In this document: positions 24,135 to 32,153 of the stretch, one piece after another
Layout of the letters: every line of letters starts with the position of its first letter
Position numbering within the stretch: the first letter of the stretch is position 1
Assembly: GCF_004919085.1 (NCBI RefSeq)
Contig: NZ_STGL01000002.1
Coordinates: 1-64,000 of the forward strand
Length of the DNA stretch: 64,000 nt
Origin: Nocardioides sp. GY 10127
GTDB taxonomy: Bacteria; Actinomycetota; Actinomycetes; Propionibacteriales; Nocardioidaceae
Direction of reading: 5' to 3'
The notes under the pieces: model-generated
The model's input: the letters and a program-made list of their open reading frames with translations, nothing else
Told to the model about the DNA's origin: nothing
Databases searched by the model: none
Program-made: the position numbers and the translations under genes

Positions 24135-26132
24135 TCAGCCCACGTGCACGTGCGGGCGCTGGCTGCGGTCGGGCTCGGCCCGGCGCAGCACCTCGCGTGT
24201 CACCGGCGCGACCTCGCCCGAGCCGAAGAAGACGAACCGGAGGAACTGGCTGACCGGGTTGCCCTCGGTCCACTCGAAGTAGATGTGCGGCACCACGCCG
24301 GTCAGGTCGCGCGCGCCCAGGGTGAGCGCAGCCAGCGCGTTGGGCACGGACGACGCCTCGACCCGCAGGACCCGCCACTGGCCGTGCATGACCTCGCCGC
24401 GCACGCGCAGGCTGCCCGCGAAGTCGGACGGGTCGATGACGGTGACCTCGACGAACAGCACGTCGCCCTCGTCCCGCAGGTCGTTGTCCCGCACCACCTG
24501 GCGCGTCTTGTCCTCGTACTCCTGGGCGTCACGGGAGTCGGGCTCGTTGGCGACCAGCCGGATCGCGCGCCGCGCGCAGTCGCGCAGGAACTTCTCCGCC
24601 TTCGCGTCCAGCTCGACCTCGGTGACCCGCAGCTCGAAGGCGCGGCGGACGCGGGACCACACCGACACCGCGACGATCAGCGCGATGAAGATGCCGGCGA
24701 TCTTGACGCCGTCCGGTCGCTCGACCACGTTGCTGGCCGTCGTGTACGCGAACACCGCGGCCACGAGGCTGAAGCCGATGGTGCGCCATGTCTGTCGCTT
24801 GTGCCGGGCCGCGAGCGTCACCGCGACCGCGCCGGAGGTCATGAGCACGAGGACGCCGGTGGCGTAGGCGCCGCCCTGGGCGTCCACGTTCGCGTCGAAG
24901 ATCCAGGTGACCACGCCGGCGATCACCACCAGGACGAGGACCAGCGGGCGGACCGCGCGAGCCCAGTCCGGGGCCATGCCGTAGCGCGGCAGGTAGCGCG
25001 GGATGAGGTTGAGCAGGCCCGCCATGGCGGAGGCGCCGGCGAACCACAGGATCGCGATCGTCGCCGCGTCGTAGACGGTGCCGACCCCGTCGCCCAGGTA
25101 CTGGTGGGCGAGGTAGGCGATGGCGCGGCCGTTGGCCTCTCCCCCGGGCTCGAGCGCCTCGGACGGGACGAGCAGCGTGACCACGACGTTGGACGTGATC
25201 AGGTACCCGCTCATGATCAGCGCGGCCGTGGTGAGCAGCTTCTGCGCGCCGCGGATGCGACCGGCCGGGTTGCGGCGGGTGTCGTGCTCGTCGCCGCGGA
25301 TCTGCGGCATCACGGCCACGCCGGTCTCGAAGCCGCTCATGCCCAGCGCGAGCTGGGGGAAGACGAGGGCCGAGATGCCCAGCATCGTCCAGATGTCGTG
25401 GTAGTTCGTGGTGAGCAGGTTGCCCCAGTTGATCACCAGCTCGGGGTGGCTGATGACGTCCACGAGACCGACGGTGATCACCACGGCGTTGATCCCGAGG
25501 AACGCGATCACGAGGACGACGGCCAGGCCGATCGCCTCGGAGAAGCCGCGCAGGAACACGACGCCGAGCGCCGCGATGAACACGAGCGTGATGAGCACCG
25601 GGTGGTGCTCCCACGACGTCGGGACGTGCGGGTTCTCGGTCAGGTGCGCGGTGGCGTCGGCCGCCGAGAGCGTGATGGTGATGAGGAAGTCGGTGGCCGC
25701 GAACCCCAGCAGGACGAGGACGAACGCCTTGCCCTTCCAGAACGACAGCAGCCGCTCGAGCATCGCGATCGAGCCCTCGCCGTGCGGCGACTCCTGCGCG
25801 ACGCGGCGGTAGACCGGCAGGGCGCCGAAGAGCGTGAGGGCGATGAGCACCAGCGTCGCGAGTGGCGAGAGCAGCCCGGCGGCGAGCACCGCGATGCCCG
25901 GCTGGTAGGCGATGGTCGAGAAGTAGTCGACACCGGTGAGGCAGACGACGCGGTACCAGGGGTGCCGCGGGTGGCCGGCCTTCGGACGGCCGTGGGGCGC
26001 CTGGTGCGGGCGCCGGTCCTCCAGGTCGGACAGGAGCCAGTCCGCGGCGCGCTGGGAGAAGGTCGGGCGCAGGTCGTCCCCACCAAGCTCGGACCCGTCG
26101 GCGACGCCGGGAGCCGCAGGTCCAGAGGTCAT
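24135..26132 (-). CDS. APC-family amino acid permease with C-terminal soluble domain
   Basis: A 665-residue transporter. After a polar N-terminus of about 60 residues, the first helix includes [20 protein letters not shown], a helix-break motif typical of APC permeases, and about 12 hydrophobic segments follow to about residue 500. The last 150 residues are soluble, with an alternating pattern ([36 protein letters not shown]) and may be regulatory. The protein is longer than simple amino acid permeases. Substrate cannot be read from the sequence. It is followed after 142 bases upstream by the HhH-GPD gene on the same strand. Confidence 0.8.
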   Translation of the reverse strand: MTSGPAAPGVADGSELGGDDLRPTFSQRAADWLLSDLEDRRPHQAPHGRPKAGHPRHPWYRVVCLTGVDYFSTIAYQPGIAVLAAGLLSPLATLVLIALTLFGALPVYRRVAQESPHGEGSIAMLERLLSFWKGKAFVLVLLGFAATDFLITITLSAADATAHLTENPHVPTSWEHHPVLITLVFIAALGVVFLRGFSEAIGLAVVLVIAFLGINAVVITVGLVDVISHPELVINWGNLLTTNYHDIWTMLGISALVFPQLALGMSGFETGVAVMPQIRGDEHDTRRNPAGRIRGAQKLLTTAALIMSGYLITSNVVVTLLVPSEALEPGGEANGRAIAYLAHQYLGDGVGTVYDAATIAILWFAGASAMAGLLNLIPRYLPRYGMAPDWARAVRPLVLVLVVIAGVVTWIFDANVDAQGGAYATGVLVLMTSGAVAVTLAARHKRQTWRTIGFSLVAAVFAYTTASNVVERPDGVKIAGIFIALIVAVSVWSRVRRAFELRVTEVELDAKAEKFLRDCARRAIRLVANEPDSRDAQEYEDKTRQVVRDNDLRDEGDVLFVEVTVIDPSDFAGSLRVRGEVMHGQWRVLRVEASSVPNALAALTLGARDLTGVVPHIYFEWTEGNPVSQFLRFVFFGSGEVAPVTREVLRRAEPDRSQRPHVHVG

Positions 26133-26203
26133 GGACGCAAGCGTGGCTCAGACCGCCCCTCCTCGCCAATCTGTGCAGGGCCTACGTGACGCCCACCACT
26201 CGC

Positions 26204-26217
26204 CCGCCGCTCGGCGG
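26204..26217 (-). terminator. Hairpin between HhH-GPD gene and permease gene
   Basis: CCGCCG (26204-26209) and CGGCGG (26212-26217) with an outer CCACC/GGTGG pair form a GC-rich stem-loop in the 142-base gap. It may terminate the HhH-GPD transcript. Confidence 0.35.
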
Positions 26218-26274
26218 CTGGTGGACCCGGCAGGTCTCACGTGGGGCGCGCGCGGCGCGGGAGCACCGGCAGGC

Positions 26275-26844
26275 TCAGCCCTTGGCCGCCTTCGCCGCGG
26301 CCTTCATCTCCTTCTTGTGGTCGCGCACCTTCTGCAGGCTCGCACCGTCGACCACGTCGGCGACCGAGCGGTAGCCGTCGAGGGAGTAGTCACCGACGAC
26401 CTTCTCCCAACCCTCGGGGGCGGACGCCAGCTGCTTGCCGACCAGCGCGACGAAGATCTGAGCCTTCTGCTTGCCGAAGCCCGGGAGCGCCTGCATCCGC
26501 TTGAGGAAGTCCCGGCCGTCCTTCGCCTCGGTCCAGATCCGCTCCGCGTGCCCCTCGTACTCGTCCACGACGATCCGGGCCACCTCCTGCATCCGGGTGG
26601 CCATGGAGCCCGGGAAGCGGTGGATGGCCGGCTGCTGTGCGCAGAGGGCCGAGAACTCCTCGGGGTCCGCGTCCGCGATCGCCCGCGGGTCGAGGGAGCC
26701 CATCCGGTCCGCGACCTTCGCCGGCCCGCGGAACGCGTGCTCCATCGGGTACTGCTGGTCGAGCATCATCCCGATCAGCAGGGCGAACGGGTCGTCGGTC
26801 AGCAGCTGGTCCGCGGCGGCGTCGCCGGTGATCTGGAGGGCCAT
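26275..26844 (-). CDS. HhH-GPD-type base excision DNA repair protein
   Basis: A 189-residue protein with the helix-hairpin-helix core LPGFGKQKAQIFVALVGKQ near residue 120 and an N-terminal LLTDDPFALLIGMMLDQQYPMEHAF segment typical of the actinobacterial HhH-GPD family. This family is related to 3-methyladenine and endonuclease III-type glycosylases, but the catalytic Asp position of the classic Gly/Pro-Asp loop is VVGDYSLDGYRSVADVVDG here, so substrate is uncertain. ATG 26844 is chosen over an in-frame start 15 codons upstream because it lies directly at the conserved MALQITGD. Confidence 0.8.
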   Translation of the reverse strand: MALQITGDAAADQLLTDDPFALLIGMMLDQQYPMEHAFRGPAKVADRMGSLDPRAIADADPEEFSALCAQQPAIHRFPGSMATRMQEVARIVVDEYEGHAERIWTEAKDGRDFLKRMQALPGFGKQKAQIFVALVGKQLASAPEGWEKVVGDYSLDGYRSVADVVDGASLQKVRDHKKEMKAAAKAAKG

Positions 26845-26918
26845 GGGGCCGATCCTCTCAGAGCGGACGAGCACGGAGTCCAGAGCCACCTCAGCCCCAC
26901 GTCACCGCCACATCCCCG

Positions 26919-26981
26919 CCACGATTGGTCACCAACGGTGCTCCGCGGGCGTCGCTGGAGCCCTTCTCTGACCATTCGTGG
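26919..26981. repeat. Diverged palindromic repeat, copy 4
   Basis: Arms CCACGATTGGTCA (26919-26931) and TGACCATTCGTGG (26969-26981) match at 12 of 13 positions, and the left arm continues CCAACGG like the copies near 22 kb (TTGGTCACCAACGG). The right arm has drifted. It lies between the HhH-GPD and acyl-CoA synthetase genes. Confidence 0.65.
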
Positions 26982-27050
26982 CCGGGCCGGTCAGGCGGCC
27001 GCTCGCGTCGAGGAACCGCCACCGGACATCGGCGGCAACGGCAACGGTCG

Positions 27051-28787
27051 TCAGCGACCCCCGCGCAGCTCCGGGAAGTCGGAGTCGCGGAACTCGGTGC
27101 TCACGGAGGCGTCCGCGAGCTGCTCCTCGCGACTGCGCAGCTCGACCCGGCGGATCTTGCCCGAGATCGTCTTGGGCAGGTCGAAGAACTCCACGCGCCG
27201 CACCCGCAGGTAGGGCGCCAGGTTCTCCCGGGCGTGGCGGAGGATGTCGCGGGCGACCTCGGCGGTCGGCTCGAAGCCGGGCGCCAGGGCCACGTAGGCC
27301 TTCGGGACGGCGAGGCGCACCGGGTCCGGGGCGGGCACCACCGCGGCCTCGGCCACCGCCGCGTGCTCGATGAGCACGCTCTCGAGCTCGAAGGGGCTGA
27401 TCTTGTAGTCCGAGGCCTTGAAGACGTCGTCGGTGCGACCGACGTAGGTGAGGTAGCCGTCCTCGTCGCGGGTCGCCACGTCGCCCGTGTGGTAGAAACC
27501 GCCGGCCGTCGCCTCGGCCTGCCGGGTCGGGTCGCCCAGGTACCCGGCCATGAGCGGCAGCGGGTCGCCGGACAGGTCGAGGCACAGCTCGCCCTCGCCG
27601 GGCCCGACGACGGGTGCGCCGGTCTGCGGGTCGACGAGCGCCACCGGCATGCCGGGCAGCGGGCGGCCCATGGAGCCGGGCTTGAGCACCGAGCCGGGCG
27701 TGTTGGCGATCTGCGCCGTGGTCTCGGTCTGCCCGAAGCCGTCGCGCAGCGGCAGACCCCACTGCTGCTGCACCCGGGAGATGACCTCGGGGTTCAGCGG
27801 CTCGCCGGCGCCGACCACCTCGCGCAGCGCCGGCGGCCGCTCGCCCAGGTCGGCGTTGATGAGCATGCGCCACACCGTCGGCGGCGCGCAGAGCGTGGTG
27901 ACGGCCTCCTCGCGCAGCCGGGTGACCAGGGAACCCGCGTCGAACCGGGCGTAGTCGAGCACGACGACGCAGGCCTGCGCGTTCCACGGGGCGAAGAGGC
28001 AGGACCAGGCGTGCTTGGCCCAGCCGGGCGAGGAGATGTTGAGGTGCCGGTCGCCGGGCGTGAGGCCGAGCCAGTACATGGTGGTGAGGTGGCCGACCGG
28101 GTAGCTGACCTGGGTGTGCTGCACCAGCTTCGGCCGCGACGTCGTCCCCGAGGTGAAGTAGAGGAGCAGCGCGTCGTCGGGGGCGGTGCCGGGGTGCTCG
28201 AGCGGCCCGGAGGCGCAGGCGGCCGCGGAGGACAGCGACTCCCACCCGTCCCGCTCCCCCACGACGACCTTGACGAGGCGCTCGGCCTCGCGCAGCCCCT
28301 CGAGCTTCGCGGCGTCCGCGGGCGTCGTGACCACGGCCCGGGCGTCGGCGCGCACCAGCCGGTCGGCGAGGTCACTGGGACCGGCGGCCATGGCAGTCGG
28401 CACGAGGACGGCGCCGAGCTTCATCACGCCCAGCATCACCTCCCACAGCTCCACCTGGTTGCCGAGCATCACCATCACGGCGTCGCCGCGACCGATGCCC
28501 AGGCCCGCCAGCCAGCGGGCGGTCCGGTCCGAGGCGTCGACCAGCTCGTCGAACGTCCGGACGTCGCGGGTGCCGTCCTCGTGCAGCACGACCAGAGCGT
28601 CGGCGTCGTTCCCGCGGGCGACGGCGTCGAACCAGTCGATCGCCCAGCACCAGGTCGGGCCCACGTCCGGGAAGGCGAACCGCTCGAGCGCGGCCGAGTG
28701 GTCCTCCCGCAGGTCGAGGAGGAGGTCGCGGGCGGCGCGGAAGGCGTCGACGGGCGCGACGGTGCCGGACGGCGGGACGGTGGACAT
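27051..28787 (-). CDS. AMP-dependent acyl-CoA synthetase (medium-chain type)
   Basis: A 578-residue adenylate-forming enzyme that activates a carboxylic acid to its acyl-AMP and then to acyl-CoA. The P-loop-like motif LLYFTSGTTSRPKLV is near residue 195, DGFGQTETTAQIANTPG (motif A5) near residue 350, and YLTYVGRTDDVFKASDYKISPFELES near residue 440 holds the hinge Asp-Lys. The catalytic lysine is in ISGKIRRVELR near residue 545. The pattern fits the medium-chain MACS group. A 12-base perfect palindrome 91 bases upstream may be an operator. Substrate chain length is not determinable here. Confidence 0.9.
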   Translation of the reverse strand: MSTVPPSGTVAPVDAFRAARDLLLDLREDHSAALERFAFPDVGPTWCWAIDWFDAVARGNDADALVVLHEDGTRDVRTFDELVDASDRTARWLAGLGIGRGDAVMVMLGNQVELWEVMLGVMKLGAVLVPTAMAAGPSDLADRLVRADARAVVTTPADAAKLEGLREAERLVKVVVGERDGWESLSSAAACASGPLEHPGTAPDDALLLYFTSGTTSRPKLVQHTQVSYPVGHLTTMYWLGLTPGDRHLNISSPGWAKHAWSCLFAPWNAQACVVVLDYARFDAGSLVTRLREEAVTTLCAPPTVWRMLINADLGERPPALREVVGAGEPLNPEVISRVQQQWGLPLRDGFGQTETTAQIANTPGSVLKPGSMGRPLPGMPVALVDPQTGAPVVGPGEGELCLDLSGDPLPLMAGYLGDPTRQAEATAGGFYHTGDVATRDEDGYLTYVGRTDDVFKASDYKISPFELESVLIEHAAVAEAAVVPAPDPVRLAVPKAYVALAPGFEPTAEVARDILRHARENLAPYLRVRRVEFFDLPKTISGKIRRVELRSREEQLADASVSTEFRDSDFPELRGGR

Positions 28788-28846
28788 AGGGCCTCCTCGG
28801 GCCGGCGGGGGGATGCCGGTCAGTGCGCCGGGACTCTAGCCCCGCA

Positions 28847-28873
28847 GACGGGCCGGTACTGGCCCGGCCCGTC
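28847..28873 (-). terminator. Hairpin after the ArsO-like gene
   Basis: GACGGGCCGG (28847-28856) pairs with CCGGCCCGTC (28864-28873) over a 7-base loop, 35 bases beyond the stop of the flavoprotein gene on the minus strand. Confidence 0.6.
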
Positions 28874-28877
28874 CTGG

Positions 28878-28889
28878 TACCGATCGGTA
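28878..28889. promoter_or_regulatory. Perfect 12-base palindrome, possible operator of the acyl-CoA synthetase gene
   Basis: TACCGATCGGTA is self-complementary over all 12 bases and lies between the end of the ArsO-like gene and the start of the acyl-CoA synthetase gene. The size and ACCG..CGGT halves are those of TetR-type operators controlling fatty-acid genes in actinobacteria. No linked regulator gene is adjacent. Confidence 0.45.
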
Positions 28890-28908
28890 GGGTCCGCCCT
28901 GCGGGACG

Positions 28909-30294
28909 TCAGGGTCGGGCAGCGACCTCGAGCACCAGGTCCGTCACCGGGCTCGAGGGGGAGCAGCAGGACGTCGCGGGCGCACCGTCGAAGGCCGGCG
29001 CCGCGCCGCACACCCCCGTTTCGGGCAGCACCAGCTCGACCGCGGCGGCCGCGGCATGGTCGCCCCCCACCTCGGCCACGATCGACCGCACCTGCTCGTG
29101 GCCCGTCATGGCCAGGAAGCTCGGGGCGCGCCCGTACGACTTCATCCCCACCAGGTAGAGCCCCTCCTCCGGCTGCCGGAGCAGCGCGGCGCCGTGCGGG
29201 GCCACGGTCCCGCACGAGTGGTGCGCCGGGTGGATCCCGTCGGCCAGCGCGCGAGGGCAGCCCAGCTCGGGGTCCAGGTCGAGCCGCACCTGCGCCAACC
29301 AGTCGTGGTCGGGCCGGAACCCCGTCACGGCGACGACCTCGTCGACGTCGCCGACCGGCTCCCCGGCGTCCGGCACCAGCCGGAGCCTCCCGTCAGCCTG
29401 CGCCTCGACGGCCACCGTGCGGAACCCCGTCACCGTCGTCACCGCGGTCGCGTCCGCGGCCGCCCGCGCGGCGAGCCCCAGCGCCCCGCGCCCCGCCAGT
29501 CCGTCCGCCTCCCCCGCTCCCAGCGCCCTCAGCACGGACCCACGGCGCAGCAACCACGTCACCCTGGTCCCGGGCACCTCCCGCGCCACCGCCCCGAGCG
29601 CGACGAGGGCGTTCTGCGCCGACGCGCCCGCCCCCGCGACCACGGTGTGCCGCCCGGCATGGCGCCGCCGCACGGCCTCGTCGGCAAGGTCCGGGACGCG
29701 GTAGGCGATCCGGTCCGCAGCATGGGCCTCACCGGGGGCCGGCCAGCCGTCGGCTCCCAGGGGGCCAGGGCGCCCCCAGGTCCCGGAGGCGTCCACCACC
29801 GCCGCCGCCTCGACCACGTCCTCCCGCTCGGTGCCCTCTCCCGTCCCGCCTGCCGCCGAGCGCACGTGCACCGCGAAGGGCACCTCGGCGCGGCCGTCCA
29901 CCACCAGGAGGTCGCGGCCCCGCCGCGCCACGCCGACCACGCGGGCTCCCGTGCGCACGACGGCACCCCGGGTGCGGAGCACCTCCGCGAGCGGCTCGAG
30001 GTAGCGCTGCACCCAGTCGAGCCCGGTCGGTGCGACGTCGGGCTCGGGCGACGACCACCCCGCGTCGGCCAGGAGGCGTCCCGCCGCGGGGTCGACGAGC
30101 TCCGCCCATGGGGAGAACAGCCGGACGTGGCCCCACTCCCGCACGGCGGCGCCCACCTGGGAGCCCTGCTCGAGGACGACGACGGGGAGCCCGCGCTCCA
30201 CCGCGTGGGCGGTCGCGGCCAGGCCGATCGGGCCGGCCCCGACGATGACGAGAGGGGCCGCGCTGCTGGGCGTGTGCGGGGAGGCGAGGGTCAT
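28909..30294 (-). CDS. ArsO-like FAD-dependent monooxygenase/oxidoreductase
   Basis: A 461-residue flavoprotein. The N-terminal FAD-binding motif is VIVGAGPIGLAATAHAVERG, followed by WGHVRLFSPWAELVDPAAG, which recalls the ArsO group, and a second nucleotide-binding motif VVAGAGASAQNALVALG near residue 230 for NAD(P)H. The C-terminus carries ATSCCSPSSP, a vicinal cysteine pair that could bind arsenite. ArsO proteins occur in arsenic resistance clusters and are proposed flavin-dependent monooxygenases of arsenicals. It is divergent from the ArsR-ArsN1 fusion gene across a region with three operator-like sites. ATG 30294 is chosen; an upstream in-frame ATG would overlap the promoter. Confidence 0.75.
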   Translation of the reverse strand: MTLASPHTPSSAAPLVIVGAGPIGLAATAHAVERGLPVVVLEQGSQVGAAVREWGHVRLFSPWAELVDPAAGRLLADAGWSSPEPDVAPTGLDWVQRYLEPLAEVLRTRGAVVRTGARVVGVARRGRDLLVVDGRAEVPFAVHVRSAAGGTGEGTEREDVVEAAAVVDASGTWGRPGPLGADGWPAPGEAHAADRIAYRVPDLADEAVRRRHAGRHTVVAGAGASAQNALVALGAVAREVPGTRVTWLLRRGSVLRALGAGEADGLAGRGALGLAARAAADATAVTTVTGFRTVAVEAQADGRLRLVPDAGEPVGDVDEVVAVTGFRPDHDWLAQVRLDLDPELGCPRALADGIHPAHHSCGTVAPHGAALLRQPEEGLYLVGMKSYGRAPSFLAMTGHEQVRSIVAEVGGDHAAAAAVELVLPETGVCGAAPAFDGAPATSCCSPSSPVTDLVLEVAARP

Positions 30295-30317
30295 GACAGG
30301 TTCTCCAGACGGACTGG

Positions 30318-30333
30318 ATCGACAGCGCTCGAT
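30318..30333. promoter_or_regulatory. ArsR-type operator, site 1
   Basis: ATCGA-N6-TCGAT, a perfect 5-6-5 inverted repeat, 24 bases from the ArsO-like start. TATTAT at 30333-30338 overlaps its edge and could be a -10 element. Confidence 0.55.
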
Positions 30334-30357
30334 ATTATGGCCGAGAGTGACACCTTC

Positions 30358-30373
30358 ATCGACGTACGTCAAT
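30358..30373. promoter_or_regulatory. ArsR-type operator, site 2
   Basis: ATCGA-N6-TCAAT with the same geometry as site 1 and one mismatch, 40 bases further on. Confidence 0.5.
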
Positions 30374-30374
30374 G

Positions 30375-30390
30375 ATCGACTTCGATCGAT
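30375..30390. promoter_or_regulatory. ArsR-type operator, site 3
   Basis: ATCGA-N6-TCGAT, perfect, abutting site 2 and ending 21 bases before the fusion gene start. Confidence 0.55.
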
Positions 30391-30410
30391 GCTCGGGCTA
30401 GCCTCGGGCC

Positions 30411-31244
30411 ATGAGCGATCCTGGGAGCACCGCCCTCGGTGCGGACGCCGCCGCCACGTACGCCTCCTGGTTCGCCTGCCTGGCGGACCCGACCCGCGTG
30501 CGCCTCCTCCACGCCGTCGCCGGGGCCTCGGGCTCCGCCCGCGTCGGCGACCTCGCCGACCGGCTCGGGATCAGTCAGTCCACGGTGTCCCACCACGTCA
30601 AGAAGCTGGCCGAGGTCGGCTTCGTCCACGTCGACCGGGTCGGCACCGCGAGCGTCGTGAGCGTGAACGAGGCGTGCTGCACCGGCCTCCCCCACGCTGC
30701 CGACGCCGTCATGGGGGTGCTCGACGCGCGCCCGTGCTGCCCCGCCGACCTGCCCGCCGACGTCTCGACCCGGGCGATGACCGACGCGGACCTGGAGGTC
30801 GTCCGCGACATCTACGCACAGGGCATCGCCACGCGGAACGCCACGTTCGAGACGGAGGTGCCCGACGTCGCGACGTTGCGGCACAGGTGGCTCGCCGGCC
30901 ACCGGTGGGTGGCGGAGGCGGACGGGCGCGTCGCCGGCTGGGCGGCGGTCTCCCCCACGTCCGCCCGCCCCTGCTACGCCGGCGTCGGTGAGACGTCCGT
31001 CTACGTCGCGGAGGACGCCCGGGGCCGGGGCGTGGGCAAGGCCCTCGTGCACCGCCAGGTCACGGAGGCGGACGCGGGCGGGCTCTGGACGCTCCAAACG
31101 TCGATCTTCCCGGAGAACCGGGCGAGCATCGCCCTGCACCACGCGGCCGGCTTCGTCACGCTCGCGGTGCGCTCACGCATCGCCCAGCTGGACGGCCGCT
31201 GGCGCGACACCGTCCTCATGGAGCGACGCCGCGCGGAGGACTGA
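30411..31244 (+). CDS. ArsR-type repressor fused to ArsN1-like GNAT acetyltransferase
   Basis: A 277-residue fusion. Residues about 10-90 are an ArsR/SmtB winged helix (FACLADPTRVRLLHAVAG, DRLGISQSTVSHHVKKLAEVG). Two cysteine pairs follow (NEACCTGL and ARPCCPADL, about residues 88 and 108) and could bind trivalent arsenic. Residues about 118-277 are a GNAT domain with IYAQGIATRNATFETEVP, ETSVYVAEDARGRGVGKAL and SIFPENRASIALHHAAGF, the pattern of phosphinothricin/arsinothricin N-acetyltransferases (ArsN1). One protein would thus sense an arsenical and detoxify an organoarsenical antibiotic. The gene is divergent from the ArsO-like gene. Confidence 0.85.
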   Translation: MSDPGSTALGADAAATYASWFACLADPTRVRLLHAVAGASGSARVGDLADRLGISQSTVSHHVKKLAEVGFVHVDRVGTASVVSVNEACCTGLPHAADAVMGVLDARPCCPADLPADVSTRAMTDADLEVVRDIYAQGIATRNATFETEVPDVATLRHRWLAGHRWVAEADGRVAGWAAVSPTSARPCYAGVGETSVYVAEDARGRGVGKALVHRQVTEADAGGLWTLQTSIFPENRASIALHHAAGFVTLAVRSRIAQLDGRWRDTVLMERRRAED

Positions 31245-31278
31245 CCGACCCTGGACGACCCTGGGCGACCGGCCCGAG

Positions 31279-31329
31279 ACCGTCGTCCCGCCGCCCGAGA
31301 GGGACAGACCCGGGCGGCGGGACGACGGT
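31279..31329 (+). terminator. Terminator after the ArsR-ArsN1 gene
   Basis: Perfect 19-base arms at 31279-31297 and 31311-31329 with a 13-base loop, 34 bases past the stop codon. Confidence 0.75.
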
Positions 31330-31473
31330 GGTGATGACCGGTGGCGCAGGGCGCCGGGGGCTCCGGTCGGGCACACAGTAGGGAGACGGGCACGCGGCTG
31401 CTGGGGAATGCACAGCATCCGCACGTCCCGGTCTGGACGTGCGCCCCCGATCGGGCCCGATCTCACGCCCCGA

Positions 31474-31499
31474 TGTCACGCGCGGCGCGGCACGTGACA
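31474..31499 (-). terminator. Possible hairpin after the universal stress protein gene
   Basis: TGTCACG (31474-31480) and CGTGACA (31493-31499) form a 7-base stem 25 bases past the stop at 31525 on the minus strand. It is a weak terminator candidate. Confidence 0.35.
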
Positions 31500-31524
31500 C
31501 CGGACGCTCACGGTCCGGGTGCGC

Positions 31525-31926
31525 TCAGCTGCCCTTGACCGCGAGCACCGGGCAGTGCGCGTCGAGCAGGACCCGCTGGGCGTTGGACCCCAGGATCAGC
31601 TTGCCCACGGGCGAACGGCGACGCAGGCCGATGACGAGCAGCTCGGCGTCGTTGGCCTCGGCGATGGAGAGCAGGTCCTCGGCGGGCTCGAACCCGCGGA
31701 CGAGCTGGCGGATCTCGTAGGTCACGCCCGAGGCGTCCAGGCGGGACTTCACGTCCAGGAGCTTGGCCTCGGCCGCCTCGGCGGCGCTGGAGTCGAAGTC
31801 GCTGCCCCCGCGGTGCGAGTCCACCACCACGAGCGAGACACCACGTCGCTTGGCCTCCTCCACGGCGGCGGTCAGTGCCGCCTCGCCCTCGGGCTTCGGG
31901 ACGTAGCCCACCACGACCGTGCTCAT
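31525..31926 (-). CDS. Universal stress protein family
   Basis: A 133-residue single UspA domain. It begins with the strand TVVVGYVPKPEGEAALTAAVEEAKRR and ends with the nucleotide-binding motif VIGLRRRSPVGKLILGSNAQRVLLDAHCPVLAV, which keeps the G-x2-G... G-S/T layout of ATP-binding members. These proteins aid survival under starvation, hypoxia or DNA damage; the target is unknown. ATG 31926 is preferred over the in-frame TTG one codon earlier. Confidence 0.9.
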   Translation of the reverse strand: MSTVVVGYVPKPEGEAALTAAVEEAKRRGVSLVVVDSHRGGSDFDSSAAEAAEAKLLDVKSRLDASGVTYEIRQLVRGFEPAEDLLSIAEANDAELLVIGLRRRSPVGKLILGSNAQRVLLDAHCPVLAVKGS

Positions 31927-32153
31927 CAAGACCCCTCTCGTCGACCGCGGTCCCCCCGCGGCCCGTACGCCCGCGGAGCTTCTCGCGGGTCGCTGCCACC
32001 GGCTCCGGCGCCGGCGGCCCCGACGCTACCCAATCCCAGCACCTCACGTCGCGGGTCGATAGCCATCACCTGAGGTATTCCTCGCTGACACAATGCGGAC
32101 ACCCGCCCGTCGACGGGCCGACGGGCCCGGCACGCCGACTCCGGAGGCCCCGC

